NCBI GenBank assembly: GCA_029862935.1
Contig: JAOTWK010000081.1
Coordinates: 1-11,054, forward strand
Reading direction: 5' to 3'
DNA: 11,054 nt
Origin: Gemmatimonadota bacterium
GTDB lineage: Bacteria; Gemmatimonadota; Gemmatimonadetes; Gemmatimonadales; GWC2-71-9
Position 1 is the first letter of the stretch; the number at the start of each line of letters is the position of its first letter. The translations under genes and the position numbers were made by a program. Below are positions 1-6,920 of this stretch, in pieces. The notes under the pieces were generated by a model, which saw nothing but the letters and a program-made list of their open reading frames with translations, did not search any database and had not been told where the DNA came from.

Positions 1-9
1 AGGAGGTGA
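1..9 (+). promoter_or_regulatory. Perfect Shine-Dalgarno sequence
   Basis: The window opens with AGGAGGTGA, a full match to the 3' end of 16S rRNA. It lies 7 bases before an ATG at 17. It is the strongest ribosome-binding site seen here, and it is the main reason for listing the short ORF that follows. It sits at the very edge of the window, so its promoter cannot be seen. Confidence 0.5.
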
Positions 10-16
10 CGCTCTC

Positions 17-97
17 ATGCCAGGCTTTGGTTGGTTGGCATTCCTGCTCGGAGCGGTCGCACGATCGATCTCCGCGCAGGGACTCGTAACCTGGTAG
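17..97 (+). CDS. Possible 26-residue hydrophobic small protein
   Basis: This short ORF has an ATG start 7 bases after a perfect AGGAGGTGA and ends at TAG (95-97). The 26-residue product begins MPGFGWLAFLLGAVA. That hydrophobic stretch of about 15 residues could be one short membrane segment, followed by a polar tail ending in Trp. It lies 45 bases upstream of the HD-GYP gene and could be its co-transcribed leader or an independent small membrane protein. No family is recognised. The strong ribosome-binding site is observed, but coding status is inference, because a 26-codon ORF can occur by chance. Confidence 0.35.
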   Translation: MPGFGWLAFLLGAVARSISAQGLVTW

Positions 98-142
98 CTG
101 TGCCGCTGGGGGCTTCCCTCAACTTCTAATGACTATCGGTCA

Positions 143-1468
143 ATGACCATTCGTCGCCCAACCGCCGTCGCCGTTTACGTAGGAGTGATTTGCGCGGTAG
201 CCTTGCTAGCGCTCAATCAGGCTAGTTGGGCAATCCCCCAAGACAGCAGCGTCTTCTGGAACTGTCTCGCCGCATTCCTGGTGCTGGCGATCGTATCTGA
301 ATCGGCGTTCTTGCAGTTGCCGATCGGCACGTCAACGTCGTCAGTTGGGTTCATCCCACATCTCGCAGCTGTTGTTCTTATCGGGCCGTCCTGGGCGATG
401 GCTTTGGCCGGGGTCAACCTCCTCCTTGTCGAGAGCGTTCTCCGGCGGAAGCCACTGATCAAGGTCATTCACAATACATCGAAGGAAATCCTGGCTGTTG
501 GCTCCGCGGGATTGGTTTACATGGCTTTGGGTGGGAAAGTGTCGATCTCGGCGTTTGAGCCGCAGATTCTACCTTTCGCCGCCGCAGTAACAGTCTACAT
601 GGTTCTGAACGCTGGTGCGCCGGCGATCGCGATCGCGATCAGTTCGGGAACCAGCGTGATCGACTCCTGGAAGCGACTTGTTGGCGGTTCTTTTCTCTTC
701 GATTTTTTGGCGAGCCCGCTCGCCCTGCTACTGGCGTTCTTGTACACCAAAGCAGACCTGTGGGGAGTAATCGTTGTTACAGTTCCGCTGTTCTTGATTC
801 GGCATGTTTATAGCGTGAATCTGCAGATCGAGCAGGTCAACCGGGATCTGCTAGAGCTAATGGTGAAGGCGATCGAAGCGCGCGACCCGTACACGTCAGG
901 TCATTCGCAACGGGTTTCGCGCATCGCTAGTGTTATGGGACGCGAGCTCGGCCTGTCGGGCAAGCAGTTGGAGCAGATTGAAACGGCAGCGCTGCTCCAC
1001 GACGTCGGGAAGATACACGAGGAGTACGCTGCGGTTCTCAGAAAGCCGGGCCTGCTTAGCCCCGAGGAAATTGCGTTGATGAGGACCCATCCCATCCGTA
1101 GCTACGAACTCGTCCGGACGATTTCCGGTTTTCGCGGAGGCGTGGATCAGGCCGTCAGGCATCATCATGAGAACTTCGATGGGTCTGGTTATCCGGACGG
1201 TTTGACTGGCGAGCTCATCCCGATCGCAGCCCGCATCGTCTTGGTGGCAGATACTGCCGATGCCATGACGACAGATCGGCCGTATCGCTCAGCTCTCTCA
1301 TATGAGCAGCTAGTGGAGGAACTGGACCGGTACGCTGGTTCTCAGTTCGATCCCGAGCTCGTGAAGCTGTTCAAGGCAAGCGCTGCGATAAGGTTCCTGA
1401 TTACGAAGGAAAGCGTGCCCGAAGGGTCCCATCGACCGGTAGCCAAGAAGCTGGTGCACCTCGCCTAG
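143..1468 (+). CDS. Membrane-anchored HD-GYP domain protein (predicted c-di-GMP phosphodiesterase)
   Basis: The 441-residue product has two parts. Residues about 8-220 form a hydrophobic module with roughly six or seven membrane segments, resembling the integral-membrane sensor regions found on signalling enzymes; its ligand is unknown. Residues about 235-415 are an HD-GYP domain facing the cytoplasm. Visible motifs are His254 in SGHSQRV, the HD pair His286-Asp287 in LLHDVGK, the HHE at 341-343, the GYP signature at 349-351 in DGSGYPDGL, and Asp370 in VADTADAMTTDRPYR. All the expected metal and substrate residues seem present, so an active enzyme hydrolysing c-di-GMP to pGpG/GMP is predicted from family knowledge. 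There is no separate receiver domain. The ATG at 143 has no strong ribosome-binding site. The gene is convergent with the regulator gene downstream, 120 bases away, and I see no clear terminator between them. GC is near 53 % in a sampled line, lower than in the genes beyond 3900. Confidence 0.95.
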   Translation: MTIRRPTAVAVYVGVICAVALLALNQASWAIPQDSSVFWNCLAAFLVLAIVSESAFLQLPIGTSTSSVGFIPHLAAVVLIGPSWAMALAGVNLLLVESVLRRKPLIKVIHNTSKEILAVGSAGLVYMALGGKVSISAFEPQILPFAAAVTVYMVLNAGAPAIAIAISSGTSVIDSWKRLVGGSFLFDFLASPLALLLAFLYTKADLWGVIVVTVPLFLIRHVYSVNLQIEQVNRDLLELMVKAIEARDPYTSGHSQRVSRIASVMGRELGLSGKQLEQIETAALLHDVGKIHEEYAAVLRKPGLLSPEEIALMRTHPIRSYELVRTISGFRGGVDQAVRHHHENFDGSGYPDGLTGELIPIAARIVLVADTADAMTTDRPYRSALSYEQLVEELDRYAGSQFDPELVKLFKASAAIRFLITKESVPEGSHRPVAKKLVHLA

Positions 1469-1588
1469 CTTAGCAGTATCATAGTGGTTCATCATGGTGG
1501 TTCGTTGATGGGATAGGCTCCACAAGCAGACGAGGCTCCGTTGCACACTGCGGTTGCGCCTGGTGCAGATTCTGAGGCGGCGGGCGTA

Positions 1589-4500
1589 CTACCCCTCGCG
1601 TGCGACCGTATTCAAAGGCAGCAGCGGGCTTGTTGCGCGAGGTGAATGGCTGCTTACCGCGCTCCTCAATCCGATTCCATCCCAGTCTTCAAGAGCCTTT
1701 CGCGACGGAAGATCTGCCTCCAGCACGGCCTTCACGGGTGGCAACGGTATCCCCGAAGTAGTTGGCACGGGGCCCTCGTTCGATAGCGGGCCCAGGTTGA
1801 AGCGTCTCAGTATGCGGGACACCCCCGCTAATCCCCTTGACCGCACTTCTTCGATCGCGGTTCGATAGAGCTCTGCGTCATCGAGTCCCCGCTGGATCCA
1901 CCCACGGGTGGCCTGAGATTCGAGCCGATCAGCGAGCCGAAACCGTCGCTCCGCGTGACGAACAGCCACAGTGGTGATCCGGAACATCTCGGGTCCGCCA
2001 AAGGTCCAGGCGAATAGCTGGAACAGCCTTGCAGCCTTCCCATTCGTGTCAATTCCAAGGGACTCTGCGTAGCGTGGGCTGACCGTGTTCTGCAGTAGCG
2101 ACCATGCCAGTTCCGGCTCACCCGTGGCGAGAAGTAGGTCCACTTCAACCAGCGAAACTTCACGCGAGAGGCGCGGCGCTTGGCACTCTATGGCGATTCT
2201 GCGAGCTCGGCCAATGTACTCCCTTGCTTCTTGGAATTCGCCCGCTATGACCGCAATGTGGGCGCAATTGACGGCGGTCATCACGATGCGACGGGGGACC
2301 CCTGATTGCTCCTCCAACCCATATGCCAATCGATAACAGGATCGGGCCTCGTCCAGCAGTCCATACTCTTCGTAAAGCACGCCGATGTTGCTGATTACGC
2401 CCGTCTCATGATGGAGATCGTGGAGCTCTCGAGCGATAGAAAGTGACCGCTTGAACGTATCCAACGTCTCGACATGGGTGCCGAGGCTTAGTTGGCAGAT
2501 GCCGAGGCCGTTCAGCGCTCGGGCGAGCTCCGATGGCTGCGACGACTGGTTCAGAACTGTGATCGATTCGAGAAACGACTTCTTAGCGTCCGCAAAGTGC
2601 CCGGCACTCATCTCACAGTAGGCTTTGCTCAGGAGGACCTGGCCTCTCACACGTGTGGTTTGCGCTCGACGATCGAGATGCTCGAGCATTCCGATGATCG
2701 CTTCGATCGTGTCCTGGAGACCGCCTTCGAACGCGGACTCTATAGCAGCTTGAGCCGCCTCTGTGATCAATTGAGGGTCGCCGCACTCGCGCGCAAGCAG
2801 GACTGCGTTTTCGGCTGATTCCCTTACGGTTGCGTCGTCTGCAAGCAGCGATCGTTGAAGGACCTGCGCCCTTATGACGGCAGCAACTGCTTGCGTGTGG
2901 GCGTCCTCGAATCCTCTGCTGCTCTGCTCGAACTCGGCGAGTGCGGCCAGCGCCTGGGGGAACTTCCCTTGCGCCGCATATGCTGCAGCCAGCTGCGGAA
3001 GAAGCCTCAGTCTGATAGCAACTCCAACATCTTCCGCCAGCATGTGGCCAATGGCGCTCTCGACCTCTACCGCCGCACCTTGGCGAACTGCAAACGGAGA
3101 TGCAACCAGGATCGTTTGCGCAGCTAGGTGAGTTTGTCCGGCGTTCCGGTAGTGGTATCCGAGCTCCAGCAGCCGCGCGATTTCAGGCTGCTGCTTCGCA
3201 GTGTGGAAGGAGCCTGTGAGTCTGGCATGAATGTACCGTCGCTCTTCGATTGGTGTTGCGAAGTATACATACGCTCGATGTAGCGGGTTCTTGAAGGCCA
3301 GCAAGATCCCGTCCAGTCGGATCAATCCCCGCTCCAGTAGCGATAGTACTTCTCGGTCGAGCTGCTTCCCATCCATCCCGAGGGTCGTTGCTAGTTCACC
3401 GCTCGTCAAACCTCTGGCGCTGACCGCGAGTGTCTGCAGCAACCGTCTGGAGGCCTCTGACGTACCCTCGTATAGTCGGGCAAACGCTTTCCTGAACGAA
3501 TCTGGCGGTTCCCAGCTTGCGCGAGCGTGGTCTGATGCCAACGCGGCCGCTAGGGACCGACTTGCGTGGTTTTCCCAGTCAGTAACCAACAACTCGGCAT
3601 AGTGAGGATTCCCTTGAGCCGCGGCTACTATCCTTCGTCCAATTTCCTGGTGCTGGTGAGCAAGAGGTGGGCACATCGATTCCACAAGCTGGAGGGTGTC
3701 ATCATCCCTCAGCAGCTTCATAGAAACGCGACACTGCCAAGTGAACAGCGATGCACCAGACGGCGTGGACGATGCAATGAGGCAGGATGCTCCTGTGCGT
3801 GCGGTCCCCAAGAGCAGAATGCCGCGCTGGTCCAGCCGCCCCGCAACTACGTGCATGACCTCAAAGCTGGCGTTGTCCATGTAGCTGAAATCATCAAACG
3901 CAATCAGCGCCGGACCCCCATCCCCCACCGACCGCAACATCTCCAGCACCCCCTCGGCGACTCGCAACCGAATCACCTCGGCAGGGGCGGGGGGAGGGTC
4001 CGGGATCCCGGGATACGTCGTTCGCAGCCCCGGGTGGATCCGGCTGACTTCTGCCAGCCAGCGGGGATCCGTCCCGCCGACCGAAGGGTCGCGGCTCAGA
4101 GCCGTCACCAAGTCCGAGATCGCGGCGTACGGGATGCCGACTCCGATTTCCTGACACGTGACTACGAACACCGATTGCGCGCGGGCGGCGAGCGAGGCGG
4201 CAAACCGACGAACGAGCGTGCTCTTGCCGATGCCGCCGGGTCCCTCGATGAGGCAGGTCCGAAACGCCCCGGCCCGTACTTTCTCCCACTCCGCCTCGAG
4301 CTGCGCCAACTCGTCCTCCCGACCCACGAACACCGCCGGCCGGATTCGCTTGGCCTCCTTCGCCAAACGGGGCGGGACGAGCTCCACCGGCGGATAGGAG
4401 CCGGCTTCGAGCCGCCGGAGTAGGCGCTCGAGCTCGGGCTGGGGGTTGCAGCCCAGCGTCTCGCGCACGCCGTCGAGATGCTCGCGCAACAGGCGAATGG

Positions 4501-5107
4501 CTTCGATTACGTCGCCCCGCATCAGCGCCCGTTCCGCGAGGGCCTGCACCGCGATATCCGAGACGGGTTCCAGTTCGTAGAGCGTATCCGCCAGCACGTG
4601 GACGGGAGGGATCTGCCCGCGGCGCCGGAACCCAGTGATGGCCGTGACCAGGGCCATGGCTGCTTGGCGTCGGCACCGTGCCCGCACGCCGTCCACCCAG
4701 TTGGCGAACCGGGCACCGGCCCATTGGTCGGCCTGGGCCAGCGGCTCGATCCCGCGCAGGCGCTCCGCCGCCGGCACCACCGTTGCGAGATCGGCGAGCC
4801 GATCCAGGTCCGTTTCGACCACTGCCCCCAGCCTGAGCCCACCCGGCACCCGGTGAAGCGCGTCCCGGCCGAGCACCCGACGGATCTCCGTGCAGGCCTG
4901 CGCCAGGGAATGGCGGCCGCGCTCGACCAGCGCGTGCTCCCACAGCAGATCGACCAGGAAATCCCGGGTGACCGGATGATCCCGGCCGTCGAGCGCGAGA
5001 TAGAGCAGCACGCCCAGCTGCTTCTTCGTGCGCACGCGCAACACGTCCCCGGACTCCGTCACCAACTCGGGGACGCCAAACAACCTGACTACCGCGCGAC
5101 GGGCCAT
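1589..5107 (-). CDS. SARP/BTAD-type transcriptional regulator with AAA ATPase and TPR repeats
   Basis: From the ATG at 5107 the product has 1172 residues. A GTG at 5164 would add 19 residues, but the family's DNA-binding domain starts right after the ATG (AVVRLFGVPELV) and AGGAAG lies 12 bases upstream, so I prefer the ATG. Domains in order: winged-helix SARP DNA-binding domain (about 3-100), bacterial transcriptional activation domain (about 102-245), AAA_16/STAND ATPase opening with FVGREDEL (260-267), Walker A GPGGIGKST (289-297), Walker B with Asp405-Asp406, a helical/winged region (about 550-605), TPR-like helical repeats (about 645-1080), and a proline-rich tail. This is the architecture of AfsR-like activators, in which nucleotide binding and TPR contacts switch DNA binding. 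The target genes and signal cannot be read from sequence. Composition changes from about 68-70 % GC (N-terminal part) to about 52-55 % (C-terminal part) near 3780-3900. A gene fusion or recombination is possible, though the frame stays open throughout. Confidence 0.93.
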   Translation of the reverse strand: MARRAVVRLFGVPELVTESGDVLRVRTKKQLGVLLYLALDGRDHPVTRDFLVDLLWEHALVERGRHSLAQACTEIRRVLGRDALHRVPGGLRLGAVVETDLDRLADLATVVPAAERLRGIEPLAQADQWAGARFANWVDGVRARCRRQAAMALVTAITGFRRRGQIPPVHVLADTLYELEPVSDIAVQALAERALMRGDVIEAIRLLREHLDGVRETLGCNPQPELERLLRRLEAGSYPPVELVPPRLAKEAKRIRPAVFVGREDELAQLEAEWEKVRAGAFRTCLIEGPGGIGKSTLVRRFAASLAARAQSVFVVTCQEIGVGIPYAAISDLVTALSRDPSVGGTDPRWLAEVSRIHPGLRTTYPGIPDPPPAPAEVIRLRVAEGVLEMLRSVGDGGPALIAFDDFSYMDNASFEVMHVVAGRLDQRGILLLGTARTGASCLIASSTPSGASLFTWQCRVSMKLLRDDDTLQLVESMCPPLAHQHQEIGRRIVAAAQGNPHYAELLVTDWENHASRSLAAALASDHARASWEPPDSFRKAFARLYEGTSEASRRLLQTLAVSARGLTSGELATTLGMDGKQLDREVLSLLERGLIRLDGILLAFKNPLHRAYVYFATPIEERRYIHARLTGSFHTAKQQPEIARLLELGYHYRNAGQTHLAAQTILVASPFAVRQGAAVEVESAIGHMLAEDVGVAIRLRLLPQLAAAYAAQGKFPQALAALAEFEQSSRGFEDAHTQAVAAVIRAQVLQRSLLADDATVRESAENAVLLARECGDPQLITEAAQAAIESAFEGGLQDTIEAIIGMLEHLDRRAQTTRVRGQVLLSKAYCEMSAGHFADAKKSFLESITVLNQSSQPSELARALNGLGICQLSLGTHVETLDTFKRSLSIARELHDLHHETGVISNIGVLYEEYGLLDEARSCYRLAYGLEEQSGVPRRIVMTAVNCAHIAVIAGEFQEAREYIGRARRIAIECQAPRLSREVSLVEVDLLLATGEPELAWSLLQNTVSPRYAESLGIDTNGKAARLFQLFAWTFGGPEMFRITTVAVRHAERRFRLADRLESQATRGWIQRGLDDAELYRTAIEEVRSRGLAGVSRILRRFNLGPLSNEGPVPTTSGIPLPPVKAVLEADLPSRKALEDWDGIGLRSAVSSHSPRATSPLLPLNTVAREG

Positions 5108-5191
5108 GACGTACGCTAGCTTCCTGCGGGCCGTGGCCTGCAAGGTGGACGGTTCGGTCAACACGAGGTCAACAGATTGCGGAATATGCGC

Positions 5192-5203
5192 TTAGTGCGC
5201 TAA
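5192..5203. promoter_or_regulatory. Near-palindrome upstream of the regulator gene (possible operator)
   Basis: TTAGTGCGCTAA is a 12-base near-palindrome with one mismatched pair. It lies 28 bases upstream of the alternative GTG start (5164) and about 85 bases upstream of the ATG start (5107) of the SARP-type gene. It is flanked by a GCGCTTA/GCGCTAA pseudo-repeat. The position would suit autoregulation or a repressor site. That is inference from symmetry and position only, because short palindromes are common. Confidence 0.22.
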
Positions 5204-5274
5204 TCCGCGAGGGCTCACCGGGACAGAGGGTGGGGATCTCAACGGAAGAAGTGACCGGTCAGGCAGGAAACGAT

Positions 5275-5328
5275 AGTGACTACTCACTAACAGGTTGCAC
5301 GCTCGGACCGTGTGGTGAGTAGCTGCTC
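5275..5328. repeat. Clustered inverted repeats in the regulator-side intergenic region
   Basis: Two small hairpin-like elements lie close together: AGTGA-4 nt-TCACT (5275-5288) and GTGAG-6 nt-CTCAC (5313-5328). They are also related to each other in inverse orientation, CTACTCAC at 5280-5287 against GTGAGTAG at 5313-5320. This gives a larger 8-bp inverted repeat with a 25-base spacer. The cluster lies between the EamA relic (ending at 5348) and the regulator start. It could be a binding site for a dimeric regulator or a weak transcription terminator for the minus-strand genes. No T-tract follows. Confidence 0.25.
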
Positions 5329-5347
5329 ACAACCGCTTCCTGGGCGC

Positions 5348-5606
5348 TCAGGAGCCCCCGGCAGCCCGCGAAACCCCGGCCCGCTGCCCCGCCCGCACCG
5401 CCACCACCAGCCCCACCAGGATCCCGCCCGCCCCGCCAGCACGCGCCACCCCAGCCGCTCCCCCACCACCGCCGCCACACCGCAATCAGGGTGCTCCACG
5501 GGATCAGCATGGTCCGGGTCACCTGCATCCGCCGAATCGGCCAGGAGAGCAGCACGAACGTGAGGGCCGAGCCCACGAAGGCGGGGTACAGCAGAACCCA
5601 AAGCCA
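5348..5606 (-). pseudogene. EamA/DMT transporter 3'-end relic (fragment A)
   Basis: On the minus strand this segment encodes a decayed copy of residues about 216-288 of the intact EamA protein at 6921-7832. The match runs through LLYPAFVGSALTFVLL, then RMQVTRTMLIP and WSTLIAV. Compared with the intact gene it has lost 3 bases at the leucine before WSTLIAV, 7 bases just after STLIAV, and 1 base in a G-run, so the frame breaks twice. After the breaks the original frame can still be followed through GILVGLVVAVRAG to its own TGA at 5348-5350, with a C-terminal tail different from that of the intact gene. The first two-thirds of the gene are absent. The fragment begins about 20 bases after the PGBD gene stop. 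It looks like a paralogous EamA gene truncated by deletion or by insertion of the PGBD gene. Confidence 0.82.
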
Positions 5607-5628
5607 GCCTCGACAGGCGGCTGTCACC

Positions 5629-6732
5629 TCACGACGTCTGGATGCCGAGGTGCAGGGCGTACCGGGACATGCAGAGGTTGTGCAGGTAGTTGAACGTGCC
5701 GATCACCGCGTGCGTCGGGTATGCCACCTCGTTCTTCCACCGTTTCAGCGGCATGAACTCGAAACCCACCTTGGGGGCGCCCGTCTGCCCGCTGAGAAAC
5801 TGCTTCACGACCGCGCCGGCCGGGTGGCCGCAGGGCGTCGCCTTGGCCGGATCGATGTTGTAGACCGCGCCGACGTTGACCTGCCCGCTGATCGCGGCGA
5901 GGAACGGGTTGAAGTCGCCGATGCCGCTGCTGAACGTGAACGCCTCGACGGTGCCGAAGCTGAACGCGTTGTTCGTGAGGGCAACGAGCTGCGTGAGGAC
6001 CTCCTTCACGAATACACCGTCGTGCGCGAACGGTCCCAGTTCCACGCCGGCCGCCCGCACGATGTGCAGTAGGCCCATCGCCTTCTTGCCAGCGAGGACC
6101 TGCGCGCCCCAGCGATTGACGACGTGTTTCAGCAGGACTTCCAGAATCAGCGGCGGCGACAGCGGGTCGCCCCAGCCGAGCGCGCCGTAGTGCGCCGCGT
6201 TCTGGCCGAAGCCGTGCGATACGCCCAGCAGGATCCGGTCCGCGAACGCGCTCGCCGGCAGCACGAGGATGACCGCCCGCTCCGAGTCGCCCTTCTTGGC
6301 CGCGAAGATGCCGAGCCGGCCCGTGCGGGTTGCCGAGATGCTGAAGTTCGGCGCGTTGTTCTTGTCGCCGGCGCGGAACGTTGCGACGTTCACGACGCCG
6401 ATGGTCGGGAAGATCTGCTGGACCAGGTTGTTTGTCGGCTCCATGCCGAGGATCTGCTTCGTGATCGGCCGGACCGACACGTCCGAGGGCGTGGGCGGTG
6501 TGACCAGGCCGCCAAGGTTCTTGAGCAGCTCCAGAAGCATCGCCATCGTCTTCGGCCCGACGACCCCGTCGACGGTCAGCGCGTTTGCGCCCTGGAACTC
6601 CTTCACGCGCGCCAGGGTCTTCGAGCCGAACTTCCCGTCCACGGCGAGCGGAGGGAGCTTGCTCGGCAGCTTGTTCAGGAGACCCTGCAGCTCCTGCACC
6701 GCCGAACCGGCGGACCCGTACTTGAGCAGCAT
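5629..6732 (-). CDS. Peptidoglycan-binding-domain protein with uncharacterised, possibly alpha/beta-hydrolase-like C-terminal domain
   Basis: The ATG at 6732 gives 367 residues. A TTG at 6768 would add 12, but it sits one base after a 10-bp GC-rich hairpin and lacks a ribosome-binding site. Residues about 3-70 form a type 1 peptidoglycan-binding domain: YGSAGSAVQELQGLL, then VDGKFGSKTLARVKEFQ and VDGVVGPKTMAML. A Pro/Thr linker (about 78-86) leads to a domain of about 280 residues with no family I can name. It contains LLGVSHGFGQ (HG at 173-174), a serine pair in TFSSG (about 266-270), Asp294 in YNIDPAKA and His341 in THAVIG. This order resembles oxyanion loop, Ser, Asp and His of an alpha/beta-hydrolase, but the GxSxG motif is not canonical, so hydrolase activity is speculative. 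I see no signal peptide. The stop is followed closely by an EamA relic, and an intact EamA gene lies upstream on the same strand. Confidence 0.88.
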   Translation of the reverse strand: MLLKYGSAGSAVQELQGLLNKLPSKLPPLAVDGKFGSKTLARVKEFQGANALTVDGVVGPKTMAMLLELLKNLGGLVTPPTPSDVSVRPITKQILGMEPTNNLVQQIFPTIGVVNVATFRAGDKNNAPNFSISATRTGRLGIFAAKKGDSERAVILVLPASAFADRILLGVSHGFGQNAAHYGALGWGDPLSPPLILEVLLKHVVNRWGAQVLAGKKAMGLLHIVRAAGVELGPFAHDGVFVKEVLTQLVALTNNAFSFGTVEAFTFSSGIGDFNPFLAAISGQVNVGAVYNIDPAKATPCGHPAGAVVKQFLSGQTGAPKVGFEFMPLKRWKNEVAYPTHAVIGTFNYLHNLCMSRYALHLGIQTS

Positions 6733-6769
6733 GCCCCCCACGAACGCGACATTGTTGCACGTATTCAAT

Positions 6770-6793
6770 CGGCCCGGTCAGGCGACCGGGCCG
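6770..6793. repeat. Perfect 10-bp inverted repeat (hairpin) between eamA-like gene and PGBD gene
   Basis: CGGCCCGGTC and GACCGGGCCG are exact complements separated by AGGC, giving a very stable GC-rich stem with a 4-base loop. It lies about 128 bases after the EamA stop and just before the PGBD gene (37 bases before its ATG). Neither side has a T-run, so a classical intrinsic terminator is not proven. It could be a terminator-like barrier, an RNA structure controlling PGBD translation, or a protein site. It argues against use of the TTG start at 6768. The 10-mer CCGGTCAGGC within it also occurs at 5255-5264. Confidence 0.6.
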
Positions 6794-6920
6794 TCATCTC
6801 GGATTGCGGCGCGAGCAGGTAGATACCACACGCCCGAGTCGGATGTCAACGGAGTCTCGCCCAGCGCATGACCCGGGATCCAGCCGCAGTCACAGCACGA
6901 ATCTCCCGTCGGTGTGGGCG

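Noticed and set aside
623..640. GCGATCGC-type repeat (GATCGCGATCGCGATC), similar to cyanobacterial HIP1 sites
   Set aside because: It simply encodes an Ala-Ile run in a membrane segment, and I did not notice similar clusters elsewhere, so it is not a genome signature.
1469..1588. Possible bidirectional terminator between the convergent HD-GYP and regulator genes
   Set aside because: No stable inverted repeat with a T-run could be found on either strand; only weak short repeats of TGGTTC are present.
3894..4943. 349-codon minus-strand frame inside the regulator gene
   Set aside because: Gly/Ala/Arg-rich low-complexity shadow in the high-GC half of the regulator, where the regulator frame carries clear motifs.
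5370..5470. C-rich stretch (G-runs on the minus strand) suggesting a G-quadruplex
   Set aside because: The runs are explained by coding for the Gly/Val-rich last helix of the EamA relic, and the run spacing is irregular.
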